Notes: generated by a model not told the origin, from the sequence alone. 24,748 nucleotides of DNA from CAZSMC01 sp964607755 (GCA_964607755.1 CAZSMC010000062.1:1-24748), one strand, 5' to 3'; positions 16,900 through 24,735 are shown, numbered from the stretch's first letter. Numbers and translations are program-made.

Positions 16900-16938
16900 A
16901 ATCCGTGATAATCCATTAAATCCATTGCATCCGTGTTC
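16900..16938. repeat. Short ATCC(G/A)T-type tandem units
   Basis: Four units of 9-10 bp, each built on ATCCGTG or ATCCATT (starts at 16901, 16911, 16920 and 16929), lie between the deacetylase stop and the small Cys protein stop. They resemble the ATCCGTG-type short intergenic repeats common in many bacterial genomes. No function is visible. Confidence 0.4.
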
Positions 16939-17233
16939 AATCTCTTCCATTCCCCCCGGCTTTACGTTGTTGCACTTTTCTGGCGTTTTCTTTTGCCTGT
17001 TGTATCAATTCTAACAGACTGTAGACCTTATCTTTTGGCGGCGCTGTTAGAGCAGCTAGAGTTTCTTCGTCATAGTGCTCGTGCAAAAATTCCCGGACAG
17101 GTAGCCTCTGCGACCAGCAGTTTAAAATCCGGCGACAGGGCATGCCCGAATCTCCGGTCCGGCAATAATGAAAATCAAGCTTGTGACCAAGTTTTGGGCA
17201 GCGGATGGGTAAATGATCATATTTCGTTATCAT
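16937..17233 (-). CDS. Small conserved Cys-containing protein, function unknown
   Basis: 98 residues. The N-terminal half has R-C-P-K-L-G-H-K-L-D-F-H-Y-C-R, then P-C-R-R-I-L-N-C-W: four Cys and a His that could hold a metal. I have a memory of similar C-P-x-L-G-H ... C-W proteins in anaerobic Desulfo-type bacteria but no known function. The C-terminal half is charged, helical and ends in basic residues. GGAGTGAG lies directly before the ATG, so translation is credible. It begins 53 nt after the trpB2 stop with a strong hairpin between, so it is either read through from trpB2 or has a promoter I did not find. Confidence 0.65.
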   Translation of the reverse strand: MITKYDHLPIRCPKLGHKLDFHYCRTGDSGMPCRRILNCWSQRLPVREFLHEHYDEETLAALTAPPKDKVYSLLELIQQAKENARKVQQRKAGGNGRD

Positions 17234-17251
17234 AACTCACTCCATTGAACA

Positions 17252-17275
17252 AGGCTCCCCGGCTTTGGGGAGCCT
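17252..17275 (-). terminator. Terminator-like hairpin downstream of trpB2
   Basis: AGGCTCCCC (17252-17260) and GGGGAGCCT (17267-17275) form a perfect 9-bp GC-rich stem with a 6-nt loop. On the minus strand only a weak U stretch (TTGTTC) follows, so it may be partial, letting some transcripts reach the small gene at 17233, or act as a 3'-end protector. Confidence 0.65.
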
Positions 17276-17286
17276 CATAGTATTCA

Positions 17287-18666
17287 TTAACCTCCGAATT
17301 TAGGCGTTGGAAAGTCTTTTAAACAGGCTGTGGACTCGGCAATTTCTTTTTCCGGCAACGGGTAGTCTTCCAGTTTACCATCAAAGTACATTTCATAGCC
17401 ACTGAGGTCCAGCAATCCATGTCCGCTCCAGTTGAAAAGAATAACCTTTTCTTTGCCTTCTTCTTTTGCTTTTAAAGCCTCCTGAATGGTTGCAGCTATG
17501 GCGTGGCTTGTTTCCGGAGCAGAAATAAAGCCCTCGGTTTGCGCAAACTGCACCGCTGCCTCATAGCATTCCAGTTGATGAATGGCTCGTGGTGCCAGCA
17601 ATCCTTCTTTGACAGCATGACTGACGAGCGGTGCCATGCCGTGGTAACGCAATCCGCCAGCATGAATCGGAGGTGGTACAAATTCGTGACCCAGGCTGAA
17701 CATCGGCAGCAGCGGTGTCATTCCGGCAACATCGCCGTGATCGTAAGCGTAAGGCGCTTTAGTTAATGTGGGACAGGAACTCGGCTCAACAGGGATAATA
17801 TCCATTTCAGCGCCGTTAATTTTATCCAAAGCAAACGGGAAAGAAAGTCCGGCAAAGTTACTGCCGCCGCCAGCACAACCTATCACTGTATCCACTTTTT
17901 TCTCACCAGCTACTTTGAGCTGCTTTTTGGCTTCCAGTCCAATCACGGTTTGATGCAGCATAACATGATTCAACACAGAACCCAGAGAATACCGGGTCTG
18001 ACCGGATTTGTCTGTGACTGCCTGTTCCACGGCTTCGCTGATGGCGATACCCAGACTGCCGGGCGTATCCGGTTTCTTTTTCAAAATATTCCGTCCTGCT
18101 TCTGTCTCTTTACTCGGGCTCGGAACACAATTGCCGCCCCAGGCCTGCATCATCAGCCGGCGATACGGCTTTTGATCAAAACTGATACGCACCATAAAAA
18201 CCTTACATTCCAGATTGAACAAAGAGCTTGCAAAAGCCAGAGCGCTGCCCCATTGACCGGCGCCGGTTTCTGTGGCCAAACGCTTGATGCCAAATTCTTT
18301 GTTGTAATACGCCTGAGCTACAGCCGTATTTGGTTTATGGCTCCCCGGCGGACTCACGCCTTCATTCTTGTAATAAATACGCGCCGGGGTACCCAGGGCT
18401 TTTTCCAGCCGTCTTGCCCGGTAAAGCGGAGACGGACGCCACAACGTATAGACTTTTAGAATCTCTTCAGGAATATCTACCCACCGTTCTGTGGTGACTT
18501 CCTGCTCGATTAGATTTTCAGGGAAAACAGGTGTCAGCATGTCCGGTGTCACTGGATTGCCGTCCGGGCCCAGCGGCGGCAAAGGTGGCGTTGGCAAATC
18601 TGCAGCCAAATTATACCATTGCCGGGGTATTTCCTTCTCCGAGAGCGTAAATTTTGTCTGATCCAT
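17287..18666 (-). CDS. trpB: Tryptophan synthase beta chain, TrpB2 type
   Basis: 459 residues. The PLP lysine lies in G-S-H-K-P-N-T-A (Lys111) and the phosphate-binding loop is G-C-A-G-G-G-S-N-F. The length, the N-terminal run L-P-x-P-P-L-P-P-L and the R-P-S-P-L-Y-R-A segment mark the TrpB2 branch, which is longer than the ~400-residue TrpB1 that pairs with TrpA. It condenses indole with serine to give tryptophan; some TrpB2 act without TrpA or on related substrates. I start at 18666 because AGGAGGAATTGT precedes that ATG; an ATG 30 nt upstream gives residues unlike the family and covers the ribosome site. It is preceded by a promoter, a Trp-rich leader peptide and an attenuator (18822-19012), which ties its expression to charged tRNA-Trp. 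No trpA or other trp gene is present. Confidence 0.95.
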   Translation of the reverse strand: MDQTKFTLSEKEIPRQWYNLAADLPTPPLPPLGPDGNPVTPDMLTPVFPENLIEQEVTTERWVDIPEEILKVYTLWRPSPLYRARRLEKALGTPARIYYKNEGVSPPGSHKPNTAVAQAYYNKEFGIKRLATETGAGQWGSALAFASSLFNLECKVFMVRISFDQKPYRRLMMQAWGGNCVPSPSKETEAGRNILKKKPDTPGSLGIAISEAVEQAVTDKSGQTRYSLGSVLNHVMLHQTVIGLEAKKQLKVAGEKKVDTVIGCAGGGSNFAGLSFPFALDKINGAEMDIIPVEPSSCPTLTKAPYAYDHGDVAGMTPLLPMFSLGHEFVPPPIHAGGLRYHGMAPLVSHAVKEGLLAPRAIHQLECYEAAVQFAQTEGFISAPETSHAIAATIQEALKAKEEGKEKVILFNWSGHGLLDLSGYEMYFDGKLEDYPLPEKEIAESTACLKDFPTPKFGG

Positions 18667-18821
18667 ACAATTCCTCCTGTTAGCAGTTAAATACATGTGA
18701 CCTGATATTTTTGACAGGCCATTTTTATGTGTTAATTATAAATTTCAGAAACCAGGTGTCGAAACTGTGAACTCAAACAATAATATAATGAGCTTTCCAT
18801 ATTTCTAAATCATAAAAAAAA

Positions 18822-18850
18822 GCCCGCTGCAAAAAATCTTCACAGCGGGC
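18822..18850 (-). terminator. Attenuator terminator (3:4 hairpin) of trpB2
   Basis: On the minus strand GCCCGCTG (18850-18843) pairs with CAGCGGGC (18829-18822) around a 13-nt loop, followed by eight U (18821-18814). It lies between the Trp leader peptide and trpB2. The upstream arm can instead pair with 18886-18896 in the leader (11 bp, one G-U), which would prevent termination. Confidence 0.9.
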
Positions 18851-18952
18851 CTGTTTTATTCCTGATTATGTTTTATTTATCTATTCCCACTGTGAACGCA
18901 CGTATGCCAGCGCCAGCCCCACCAGATGTTCCAGTTGTTTCGCGCGTTCACA
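18839..18952 (-). promoter_or_regulatory. Trp attenuator: 1:2 and 2:3 alternative RNA stems
   Basis: Three mutually exclusive pairings are visible on the minus strand. Segment 1 (18952-18941, TGTGAACGCGCG) pairs with segment 2 (18902-18891, CGTGCGTTCACA): 12 bp with one G-U. Segment 2 (18896-18886, TTCACAGTGGG) pairs with segment 3 (18849-18839, CCCGCTGTGAA): 11 bp with one G-U. Segment 3 pairs with segment 4 as the terminator. All five Trp codons (18933 to 18907) lie between segments 1 and 2. A ribosome waiting at the first Trp codons would cover segment 1 and free segment 2 to form the antiterminator. A ribosome reaching the stop at 18877 would cover segment 2 and let the terminator form. 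Confidence 0.88.
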
Positions 18953-18957
18953 TTCAT
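18877..18957 (-). CDS. trpL: trp leader peptide
   Basis: 26 codons, starting ATG at 18957 and ending TAA at 18877. Residues 9-17 read W-N-I-W-W-G-W-R-W, so five Trp codons occur in nine positions, far above the usual rate for this rarest amino acid. AAGGAG lies 5 nt before the ATG, and the ATG is about 27 nt after the -10 box, so it is the first thing translated in the trpB2 transcript. The peptide itself has no expected function; its translation senses charged tRNA-Trp. Its own coding sequence supplies segments 1 and 2 of the attenuator. Confidence 0.9.
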   Translation of the reverse strand: MNVNARNNWNIWWGWRWHTCVHSGNR

Positions 18958-18983
18958 TTTATCTCCTTGTATTGAAACGGCAA

Positions 18984-19012
18984 AATATACGAAAAAAGTA
19001 TTTTTATGTCAA
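18984..19012 (-). promoter_or_regulatory. Promoter of the trpL-trpB2 transcript
   Basis: TTGACA (19012-19007), a 17-bp spacer and TATATT (18989-18984) on the minus strand: a perfect -35, near-perfect -10 and ideal spacing. It lies 25 bp past the stop of the preceding gene and gives a short leader of roughly 20 nt before the trpL start. Confidence 0.85.
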
Positions 19013-19036
19013 GGATTTGGTCATATATTTTGTATT

Positions 19037-20884
19037 TTATTTCACCAAACTCATCTTTTTCGTCAATACCCTCTTGTTGCCAAACAAATCCGTGAATTCG
19101 ATTTGATAGAGATAGACACCGGCGGTAATCTTTTGGCCGGTATCGTCCGTGCCGTTCCATTGAATAGAATGGACTCCGGCGAGGTATTGAGATTGCACCA
19201 GCGTGCGCACCAGGCGGCCGGTGAGGTCGTAGATATTCAGGGTGACAAACCCATCCCGCGGCAGTTCAAAAGAGATGGTGGTCCACGGATTGAACGGATT
19301 GGGAAAATTCTGGCTCAGCAAAAACCCGGTGGGCGGTTGCGCGTTTTGCTGTACTTTTGTGGCCGTGTGGCTGACGAAAAAGGCGCTGGTGTTGCTCCAT
19401 AAACTATCGCCGTAATAGGTTTTGGCTAATACTTTCCAAAAGTAGGTTTTGCCGGGTGTTAATGACAATAATTGCAGACTTGTGTCCAGGCCGGCCGAAT
19501 CGAGCCTTGCGGTGCGAAAATCGGCCAGCGTGTCATAATAGACTGTGTATTCGAGCTCCCAGGGATAGGCAACGATCTTGTCACTGGCCGATTGCCAGGT
19601 TAAAATGGGTTTGGTGGTGTTGACCGTTTGATCGTTGGCCGGTTGTTTAATTGCAAACGCATGCAGATTATGCTGCAAGGGGTGTTCCGGTAATGGTTTG
19701 GCATAAATATCATAGCGGGAGCCGTCTTGGCGGAATGAATCCCAGCAGATCACAACGCCGTCGTCGCTTAGCCTGCCGATCGCGGGATCATATTGGTGAT
19801 CTTGGGTATAACTATTGACACGAAACTCGCTGCCTTTGGGTTGGCCATTTCCGGAATAACGCTGCGCATAAATGTTCCGGGAACCGTCCTGGCCATTTGA
19901 ATCCCAGCAGATCACAAAGCCGCCGTCGCTGAGGCTGCCGATCGCGGGAAGCCACTGGTCACTTTGGGTATAGCTATTGACACGAAACTCGCTGCCTTTG
20001 GGTTGGCCATTTCCGGAATAACGCTGCGCATAAATGTTCCGGGAACCGTCCTGGCCATTTGAATCCCAGCAGATCACAAAGCCGCCGTCGCTGAGGCTGC
20101 CGATCGCGGGAAGCCACTGGTCACTTTGGGTATAACTGTTGACACGAAACTCGCTGCCTATAGGTTGGCCGTTTCCGGAGTACCGCTGCGCATAAATGCC
20201 ATAGCGGGAGCCGTCCTGACCTGATGATGTCCAGCAGACCACAAAGCCGCCGTCGCTGAGGCTGCCGATCGCGGAATATTGCTGGTTGTTTTCGGTATAG
20301 CTATTGACACGAAACTCGCTGCCTATAGGTTGGCCGTTTCCGGAGTAACGCTGCGCATAAATGCCATAGCGGGAGCCGTCCTGACCTGATGATGTCCAGC
20401 AGACCACAAAGCCGCCGCCGCTGAGGCCGCAGATCGCGGGGAGGTACTGGTTACTTTGGGTATAACTATTGACACGAAACTCGCTGCCCGCGGGTTGGCC
20501 ACTTCCGGAGTACCGCTGCGCATAAATGCCATAGCGGGAGCCGTCCTGGTACCATGATGACCAGCAGATCACAAAGCCGCCGTCGCTGAGGCTGCCGATC
20601 GCGGGATAGGACTGGTCACTTTGGGTATAACTATTGACACGAAACTCGCTGCCTATAGGTTGGCCGTTTCCGGAGTAACGCTGCGCATAAATGCCATAGC
20701 GGGAGCCGTCCTGACCTGATGATGTCCAGCAGACCACAAAGCCGCCGCCGCTGAGGCCGCAGATCGCGGGAAGCAACTGGATATCTTGGGTATAACTGTT
20801 GACACGAAACTCCGTGCCCCATGGCATGGATGGCTGGGCGGCGAGAGTGGCGGCGTAAATGAAAAAGAGTATCAAATATTTCAT
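19037..20884 (-). CDS. Exported seven-repeat protein, probable beta-propeller, with type IX sorting domain
   Basis: 615 residues. A signal peptide (1-16) is followed by seven repeats of 54-55 residues (about 22-400). Each has G-S-E-F-R-V-N-S-Y-T, then P-A-I-G-S-L-S-D-G-G-F-V-x-C-W and G-Q-D-G-S-R-x-x-I-Y-A-Q-R-Y-S-G-N-G-Q-P. Seven units with this strand pattern suggest a closed seven-bladed propeller. Similar G-G-F-V-V-x-W ... Q-R-Y units occur in large surface proteins of other bacteria. A fibronectin-III-like domain (about 415-510) and a sorting domain (525-615) end the protein. Repeats 5 and 6 are identical in protein. AGAGGAG precedes the ATG. Function is unknown; binding or adhesion at the cell surface is the usual guess. 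Confidence 0.85.
   Translation of the reverse strand: MKYLILFFIYAATLAAQPSMPWGTEFRVNSYTQDIQLLPAICGLSGGGFVVCWTSSGQDGSRYGIYAQRYSGNGQPIGSEFRVNSYTQSDQSYPAIGSLSDGGFVICWSSWYQDGSRYGIYAQRYSGSGQPAGSEFRVNSYTQSNQYLPAICGLSGGGFVVCWTSSGQDGSRYGIYAQRYSGNGQPIGSEFRVNSYTENNQQYSAIGSLSDGGFVVCWTSSGQDGSRYGIYAQRYSGNGQPIGSEFRVNSYTQSDQWLPAIGSLSDGGFVICWDSNGQDGSRNIYAQRYSGNGQPKGSEFRVNSYTQSDQWLPAIGSLSDGGFVICWDSNGQDGSRNIYAQRYSGNGQPKGSEFRVNSYTQDHQYDPAIGRLSDDGVVICWDSFRQDGSRYDIYAKPLPEHPLQHNLHAFAIKQPANDQTVNTTKPILTWQSASDKIVAYPWELEYTVYYDTLADFRTARLDSAGLDTSLQLLSLTPGKTYFWKVLAKTYYGDSLWSNTSAFFVSHTATKVQQNAQPPTGFLLSQNFPNPFNPWTTISFELPRDGFVTLNIYDLTGRLVRTLVQSQYLAGVHSIQWNGTDDTGQKITAGVYLYQIEFTDLFGNKRVLTKKMSLVK
19690..20825 (-). repeat. Seven tandem coding repeats of 162-165 bp
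   Basis: The landmark CGAAAC (plus strand) recurs at 19821, 19983, 20145, 20310, 20475, 20640 and 20805, giving steps of 162, 162, 165, 165, 165 and 165 bp. The unit from about 19821 to 19982 and the next one are almost identical in DNA, including synonymous positions, which points to a recent duplication. The units near 20340, 20180 and 20690 also share long identical blocks. Confidence 0.9.
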
Positions 20885-20939
20885 AATATATTCTCCTCTA
20901 TGTCTATATCCATCTGTACATTGGACATATAGTTAATAT

Positions 20940-20966
20940 CCCCCGAGGGTTCCAAAACCCCGGGGG
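20940..20966 (-). terminator. Strong hairpin after the CotH-family gene
   Basis: CCCCCG (20940-20945) and GGGTT (20947-20951) pair with AACCC (20956-20960) and CGGGGG (20961-20966): 11 bp with one bulged A and a CCAA loop. It lies between the stop of the CotH-family gene and the start of the propeller gene. No U run follows, so termination may be partial. Confidence 0.6.
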
Positions 20967-20979
20967 GGAGAATTTAATA

Positions 20980-23900
20980 CTATTTAATATTCATCATTTT
21001 GCGTACTCTGGTAAAAGAATCGGCTTGCAGTCGATAAAAATACAGTCCTGAAGGAATTTCATCCGCTAAAAGCGTTACCGTATGCCATCCAGCTTTTTGA
21101 TGTTGATCAACAAGATGCCGGATGACACGGCCGCGAATCGAATACAAGTTCAACGACACATGAACATCATTCGGCAGGCTGTATTTTATAACCGTCGATG
21201 CATTAAAAGGATTTGGACAATTTTGCTCAAGCGAAAATTTGGTGGGCAGTGTGGTCTGCGCCTCCAAAGTCGCCGTAACAATAGAATTCGAAGCGCCCGG
21301 CGTACCGCCATAAACCGCGCTAACACCCCAGTTCATCGCAAGGGCATTATCCAGCGAAGCATCACGCAACTCTAGGGTAAAACCTTCGCCATCTGCCAGG
21401 GTTGGCCAGGGCGTATTATCGCTGTAAAAAACCGAATCCACAAGCACGCCTGCTGCATTATAAAGCAGCACCATTTCACCGGTATTGCTAAAGCCAAAAG
21501 ATAAATCGCCGGTGGTGTTGGATACAGTTGGATAAAGACGTTTCAACTGAGTGGTATCCTCAGCCACGATCATATATCCACGCGCCGTAAGGACTGTTTC
21601 TGATGGTATGTGAAAACGATGGGTTGAATCACTATCTGAGACTATCCAGCCGGACAAATCCACAGAGTGCTGCGATGGATTGTATAACTCTATCCAGTCC
21701 GGACCTGGAAAATCTTCACTACTGTGATAGTTTATTTCGTTGATCACCACTGGTGTGGTGTCGTTGTTTACCGCGGTAAAAACAGCCTCAAACTTTAGAT
21801 TTACATTCGGATAAATTGTACATTCCAGGGAATCGCCAAGTTCGCTATGCGACCAATGAGAAAAAGTGTAACCCGGTTTCGGAACTGCTTTGACAGTAAG
21901 CGGAAGACCTTTTAGATATTTTCCCTGAAAAGGAAACTCGCGTATAATTTTGCTATTTACCTTAATTAAACCAGTGTTATCCTCAGAAACATCTGCAGAA
22001 AGATCGTAATAGCCGGAAAAATCAAGCGTTGATTCGATAAAAGTGCGCATATACCGGTTTCGATTGCGGGCAAACCGCTCCATCGATCTTATTCGAGAAT
22101 CATAAGACTGAGCCGCTCCGGGCCACCGGTCCTGCTGTCTGCCGATTTCCGGATCAAACATTCTTTTGAATTCGTCAAGGAGACGCAGCATGCGTTCCTC
22201 CGTAAATACCGTATTGATCAAATCGGTAAACCGGACAGCAAAACGCTGTTTAAAAAACCGGTTTTTCATCATGGAGCGAAATAGAAACGTCGACCACGGC
22301 GGATTGGGCCAGCCGCTGCCGTGGGCTTCAAGTGCAAAATCCAGGGTGTTCTCGTTATAGCCGGTCTCATAGAGCCCAAAGCCAAAATCCGTGTCAAAAA
22401 TCAGCCAGCGCCATTTACCGCCAGGAAAGTTGGGACGATAATATTTAATATTGTTTCCGGGCCAATCCGTGTTGTTGATATAAATCTCTGCAATCATATA
22501 ATCGATATAATTATCGATATCTATTTGTTCAGCCACGTAATTAAAGTGTTGTTTTTCAGCAAGATCGTTATTTTCAATATAATCGATCAACTCTAGATAA
22601 TTTTTTGTTGTACCGGCAAACACTTCATAGTTGCCTCCGCCATTTCCCAAAAAATCCATCCGGTCCGGATCGAGACTCCGGTTTGAAGCGACAAAATGTT
22701 CGTTCAGTTTTTCGCGGAGATTGAGAATGCCCCAGTACTCGCCATTCAAATAAACATGCGCCGGCCGAAAAGCCATCACCTCCAGATCCATCACATCTTT
22801 GACCAGATACTGCATATAACCGTCGCGGAAAAAAGTGCCGTCCCAGTCGTTTCCAGCGTTGCGTAATAAAAACGCCTCAAACGTGTCAATCTCTTTATCC
22901 GGAAAAATCTGATAATCAATTTCACCTTTTCCGTATCGACTGCGAGCATAGATGGCTACTGACTTTTGATCCCTGCCCCGGCTCCAGCCGCCAAAAACCT
23001 GCATACCGGCGTTGAGCCGGAATCCCAACGTACCGTCAGGTTCATAGAATTCCACGTGCACCGGTCGTTCCCAGTCCTGCCAGAAATTAGCGCCAAAATA
23101 CGGATAACTGGATTCCGCTCCATCCCCCATGGCAAAAATTCCGTATTCATTATCAAATAGATTGTACTCATCCGAAGTGAGGCAAACAACTGGAAACGGG
23201 CTGTCTTGAAAAACAAACGTATGCGTGACGATTTCACTCGGCTGAATGCCATGACAATAGATGCGGGCGCGAAGCACGGTTGAGTGACTGACATAAATCG
23301 AGCGCACGTATTTTCTCGATGTAGTATCCGGAACAGAACCGTCCCGGGTGTAATAAATTGTCCCCGGACTGTCTGATGTATCAGAAATTTCTACTGTTAA
23401 CCGCTCCGAATAAAAACCGCCCTTGACAGAAAAAACCGGAGGAGCAGCGGGAGGCCGGTAAAGGGAATCCACATTCACAGCGCCCGGTGTTGGCAGCGCG
23501 CAAAGCTGCCACAGCGAATCGCCATCCGGAATACGTCCGAAAGAAATGTCATCTGGTAAAGGCGGTACCTGAATAGAATCCAGGAGTGACCCTGTCGAAT
23601 CTGTTAAGGTCAGAGTTTCACCGTCAGAACTGATACGGAAATTGGTATGCAACTGACAGGAAGCCAATGACAGCACATCCGGCATATCACGGGCATCTTT
23701 TGGCAAAGCTTTTCGACCGAGGGAGAAAAATGGGATAAGGGTCAAATCTGAAGAGGACCGGCTGACATTATGCACTTGAATCGCCAGCACATTCTTGCCG
23801 GATCTTAATATTTTAGTAACATTTTCAATTTCAAAAGAGGCTGGTTTTCTGCCCTGGTACATCAGAGCTTCATGAGCATCATCCGCTGTTTGATTATAAG

Positions 23901-24513
23901 GCACCCGCACGCCTGGCCTGCCGATATTTTCACGGGCAATCTCCTGACCGTTCAAATAGGCAACAAAAGCGTCATCAAAATCAATGTGCAGCAATCCCTT
24001 CATGATATCGTCGGTATCTTTGAGGTGAAAAACGTGGCGCACAAAAAGGGACAGGACATTAACGATTGTATTATCATCATCGTCGCCATAGCCAAATCCA
24101 CTGGCACCGCTTTCCCAGCCAGAATCATCAAAATCGACTTGTTTCCATGATGGCGAAAGCTCTCTGTGTCCGGGTGTATATCGCCATATATCTCCTTCCT
24201 GAACGATGTTACTCCAGTAAATCACCTCGCGCCGGTCTTTACCCGAGGCAAAAAGAACCATGCGCTGGTCAGGCGTAATTTCCACATTTGGCAAACGCCA
24301 GCGGAAAGGTTCATCAGGATCATCGGACAAACCGAATCGATTAACATTGACAGGATCAGAGCCGGAATTCAGCAATTCGATCCAGTCGGGATAATCTCCG
24401 TCCTCGTCAGTAATCGTCGATTCGTTGTCAGACATGATCTCATTTATTAAAATAGATTGACCCCAGGCCGGGGAAATAAAACAGAGCAGGATGAAAACAA
24501 AAAACTTTGTCAT
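20980..24513 (-). CDS. Large exported CotH-kinase-like protein with lamin-tail domains and type IX sorting domain
   Basis: 1177 residues, multidomain. In order: signal peptide (1-18); lamin-tail domain (about 20-100, I-N-E-I-M-S-D-N ... D-W-I-E-L-L-N); galactose-binding-like region (about 105-260); a chitobiase-C-like Ig domain (about 355-435, T-I-Y-Y-T-R-D-G-S-V-P-D); CotH domain (about 440-810), with N-N-T-D-W-P-G-N-N-I-K-Y-Y-R and the metal-binding type motif W-L-I-F-D-T-D-F-G-F-G; an InlB-repeat-like domain (about 850-905, G-Y-T-F-S-H-W); a second lamin-tail domain (about 915-1060); and a sorting domain (1092-1177), where Cys replaces the usual Tyr of Q-N-Y-P-N-P-F-N. CotH proteins of spores are protein kinases, but activity for these bacterial surface forms is not established. 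This domain set is common in exported proteins of the group. The ribosome site is weak (AGAAG). Confidence 0.88.
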   Translation of the reverse strand: MTKFFVFILLCFISPAWGQSILINEIMSDNESTITDEDGDYPDWIELLNSGSDPVNVNRFGLSDDPDEPFRWRLPNVEITPDQRMVLFASGKDRREVIYWSNIVQEGDIWRYTPGHRELSPSWKQVDFDDSGWESGASGFGYGDDDDNTIVNVLSLFVRHVFHLKDTDDIMKGLLHIDFDDAFVAYLNGQEIARENIGRPGVRVPYNQTADDAHEALMYQGRKPASFEIENVTKILRSGKNVLAIQVHNVSRSSSDLTLIPFFSLGRKALPKDARDMPDVLSLASCQLHTNFRISSDGETLTLTDSTGSLLDSIQVPPLPDDISFGRIPDGDSLWQLCALPTPGAVNVDSLYRPPAAPPVFSVKGGFYSERLTVEISDTSDSPGTIYYTRDGSVPDTTSRKYVRSIYVSHSTVLRARIYCHGIQPSEIVTHTFVFQDSPFPVVCLTSDEYNLFDNEYGIFAMGDGAESSYPYFGANFWQDWERPVHVEFYEPDGTLGFRLNAGMQVFGGWSRGRDQKSVAIYARSRYGKGEIDYQIFPDKEIDTFEAFLLRNAGNDWDGTFFRDGYMQYLVKDVMDLEVMAFRPAHVYLNGEYWGILNLREKLNEHFVASNRSLDPDRMDFLGNGGGNYEVFAGTTKNYLELIDYIENNDLAEKQHFNYVAEQIDIDNYIDYMIAEIYINNTDWPGNNIKYYRPNFPGGKWRWLIFDTDFGFGLYETGYNENTLDFALEAHGSGWPNPPWSTFLFRSMMKNRFFKQRFAVRFTDLINTVFTEERMLRLLDEFKRMFDPEIGRQQDRWPGAAQSYDSRIRSMERFARNRNRYMRTFIESTLDFSGYYDLSADVSEDNTGLIKVNSKIIREFPFQGKYLKGLPLTVKAVPKPGYTFSHWSHSELGDSLECTIYPNVNLKFEAVFTAVNNDTTPVVINEINYHSSEDFPGPDWIELYNPSQHSVDLSGWIVSDSDSTHRFHIPSETVLTARGYMIVAEDTTQLKRLYPTVSNTTGDLSFGFSNTGEMVLLYNAAGVLVDSVFYSDNTPWPTLADGEGFTLELRDASLDNALAMNWGVSAVYGGTPGASNSIVTATLEAQTTLPTKFSLEQNCPNPFNASTVIKYSLPNDVHVSLNLYSIRGRVIRHLVDQHQKAGWHTVTLLADEIPSGLYFYRLQADSFTRVRKMMNIK

Positions 24514-24623
24514 ACAATACTTCTTTTCTAATCAAATTTTATATTTTTTATGGTGTGCTAGCTCCCATCATTTTTGGGAAGTGATGATTACTTTTAATCT
24601 CAATTATTCACCACAAAGTGCAC

Positions 24624-24735
24624 AAAGATACTATCTTGATTAAAATCTCTACTTTCAAAATCTCGATGAGTTGCTAGGTTCGTAATTTAAAAGTTCGCAA
24701 AGAAAAATGAGGCCTGTTTAATTATCAATATCACT
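24624..24735. repeat. Dispersed intergenic repeat, copy B
   Basis: Matches copy A at 2263-2396, including a shared block of about 31 identical bases at the start. It lacks about 21 bases between two TTCGC direct repeats that are present in copy A, as a simple slippage deletion would leave. It lies about 110 bp upstream of the CotH-family gene start. No gene is visible in 24514-24748. Confidence 0.8.

Noticed and set aside
18667..18696. Ten-residue N-terminal extension of TrpB2
   Set aside because: The AGGAGG ribosome site lies inside this extension and serves the ATG at 18666; the extra residues do not look like TrpB2.
18926..19402. 158-codon plus-strand frame over the trp promoter and the end of the propeller gene
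   Set aside because: It has no resemblance to a known family. It overlaps the sorting domain on the other strand and the trp promoter and leader, which have far better support.
19690..20825. CRISPR-like periodicity
   Set aside because: The units are 162-165 bp, stay in frame and encode a conserved protein repeat. There are no short repeat-spacer alternations.
20885..20939. TATGTC ... GACATA inverted repeat before the propeller gene as an operator
   Set aside because: The arms are only 6 bp with a long spacer, which is expected by chance in AT-rich DNA.
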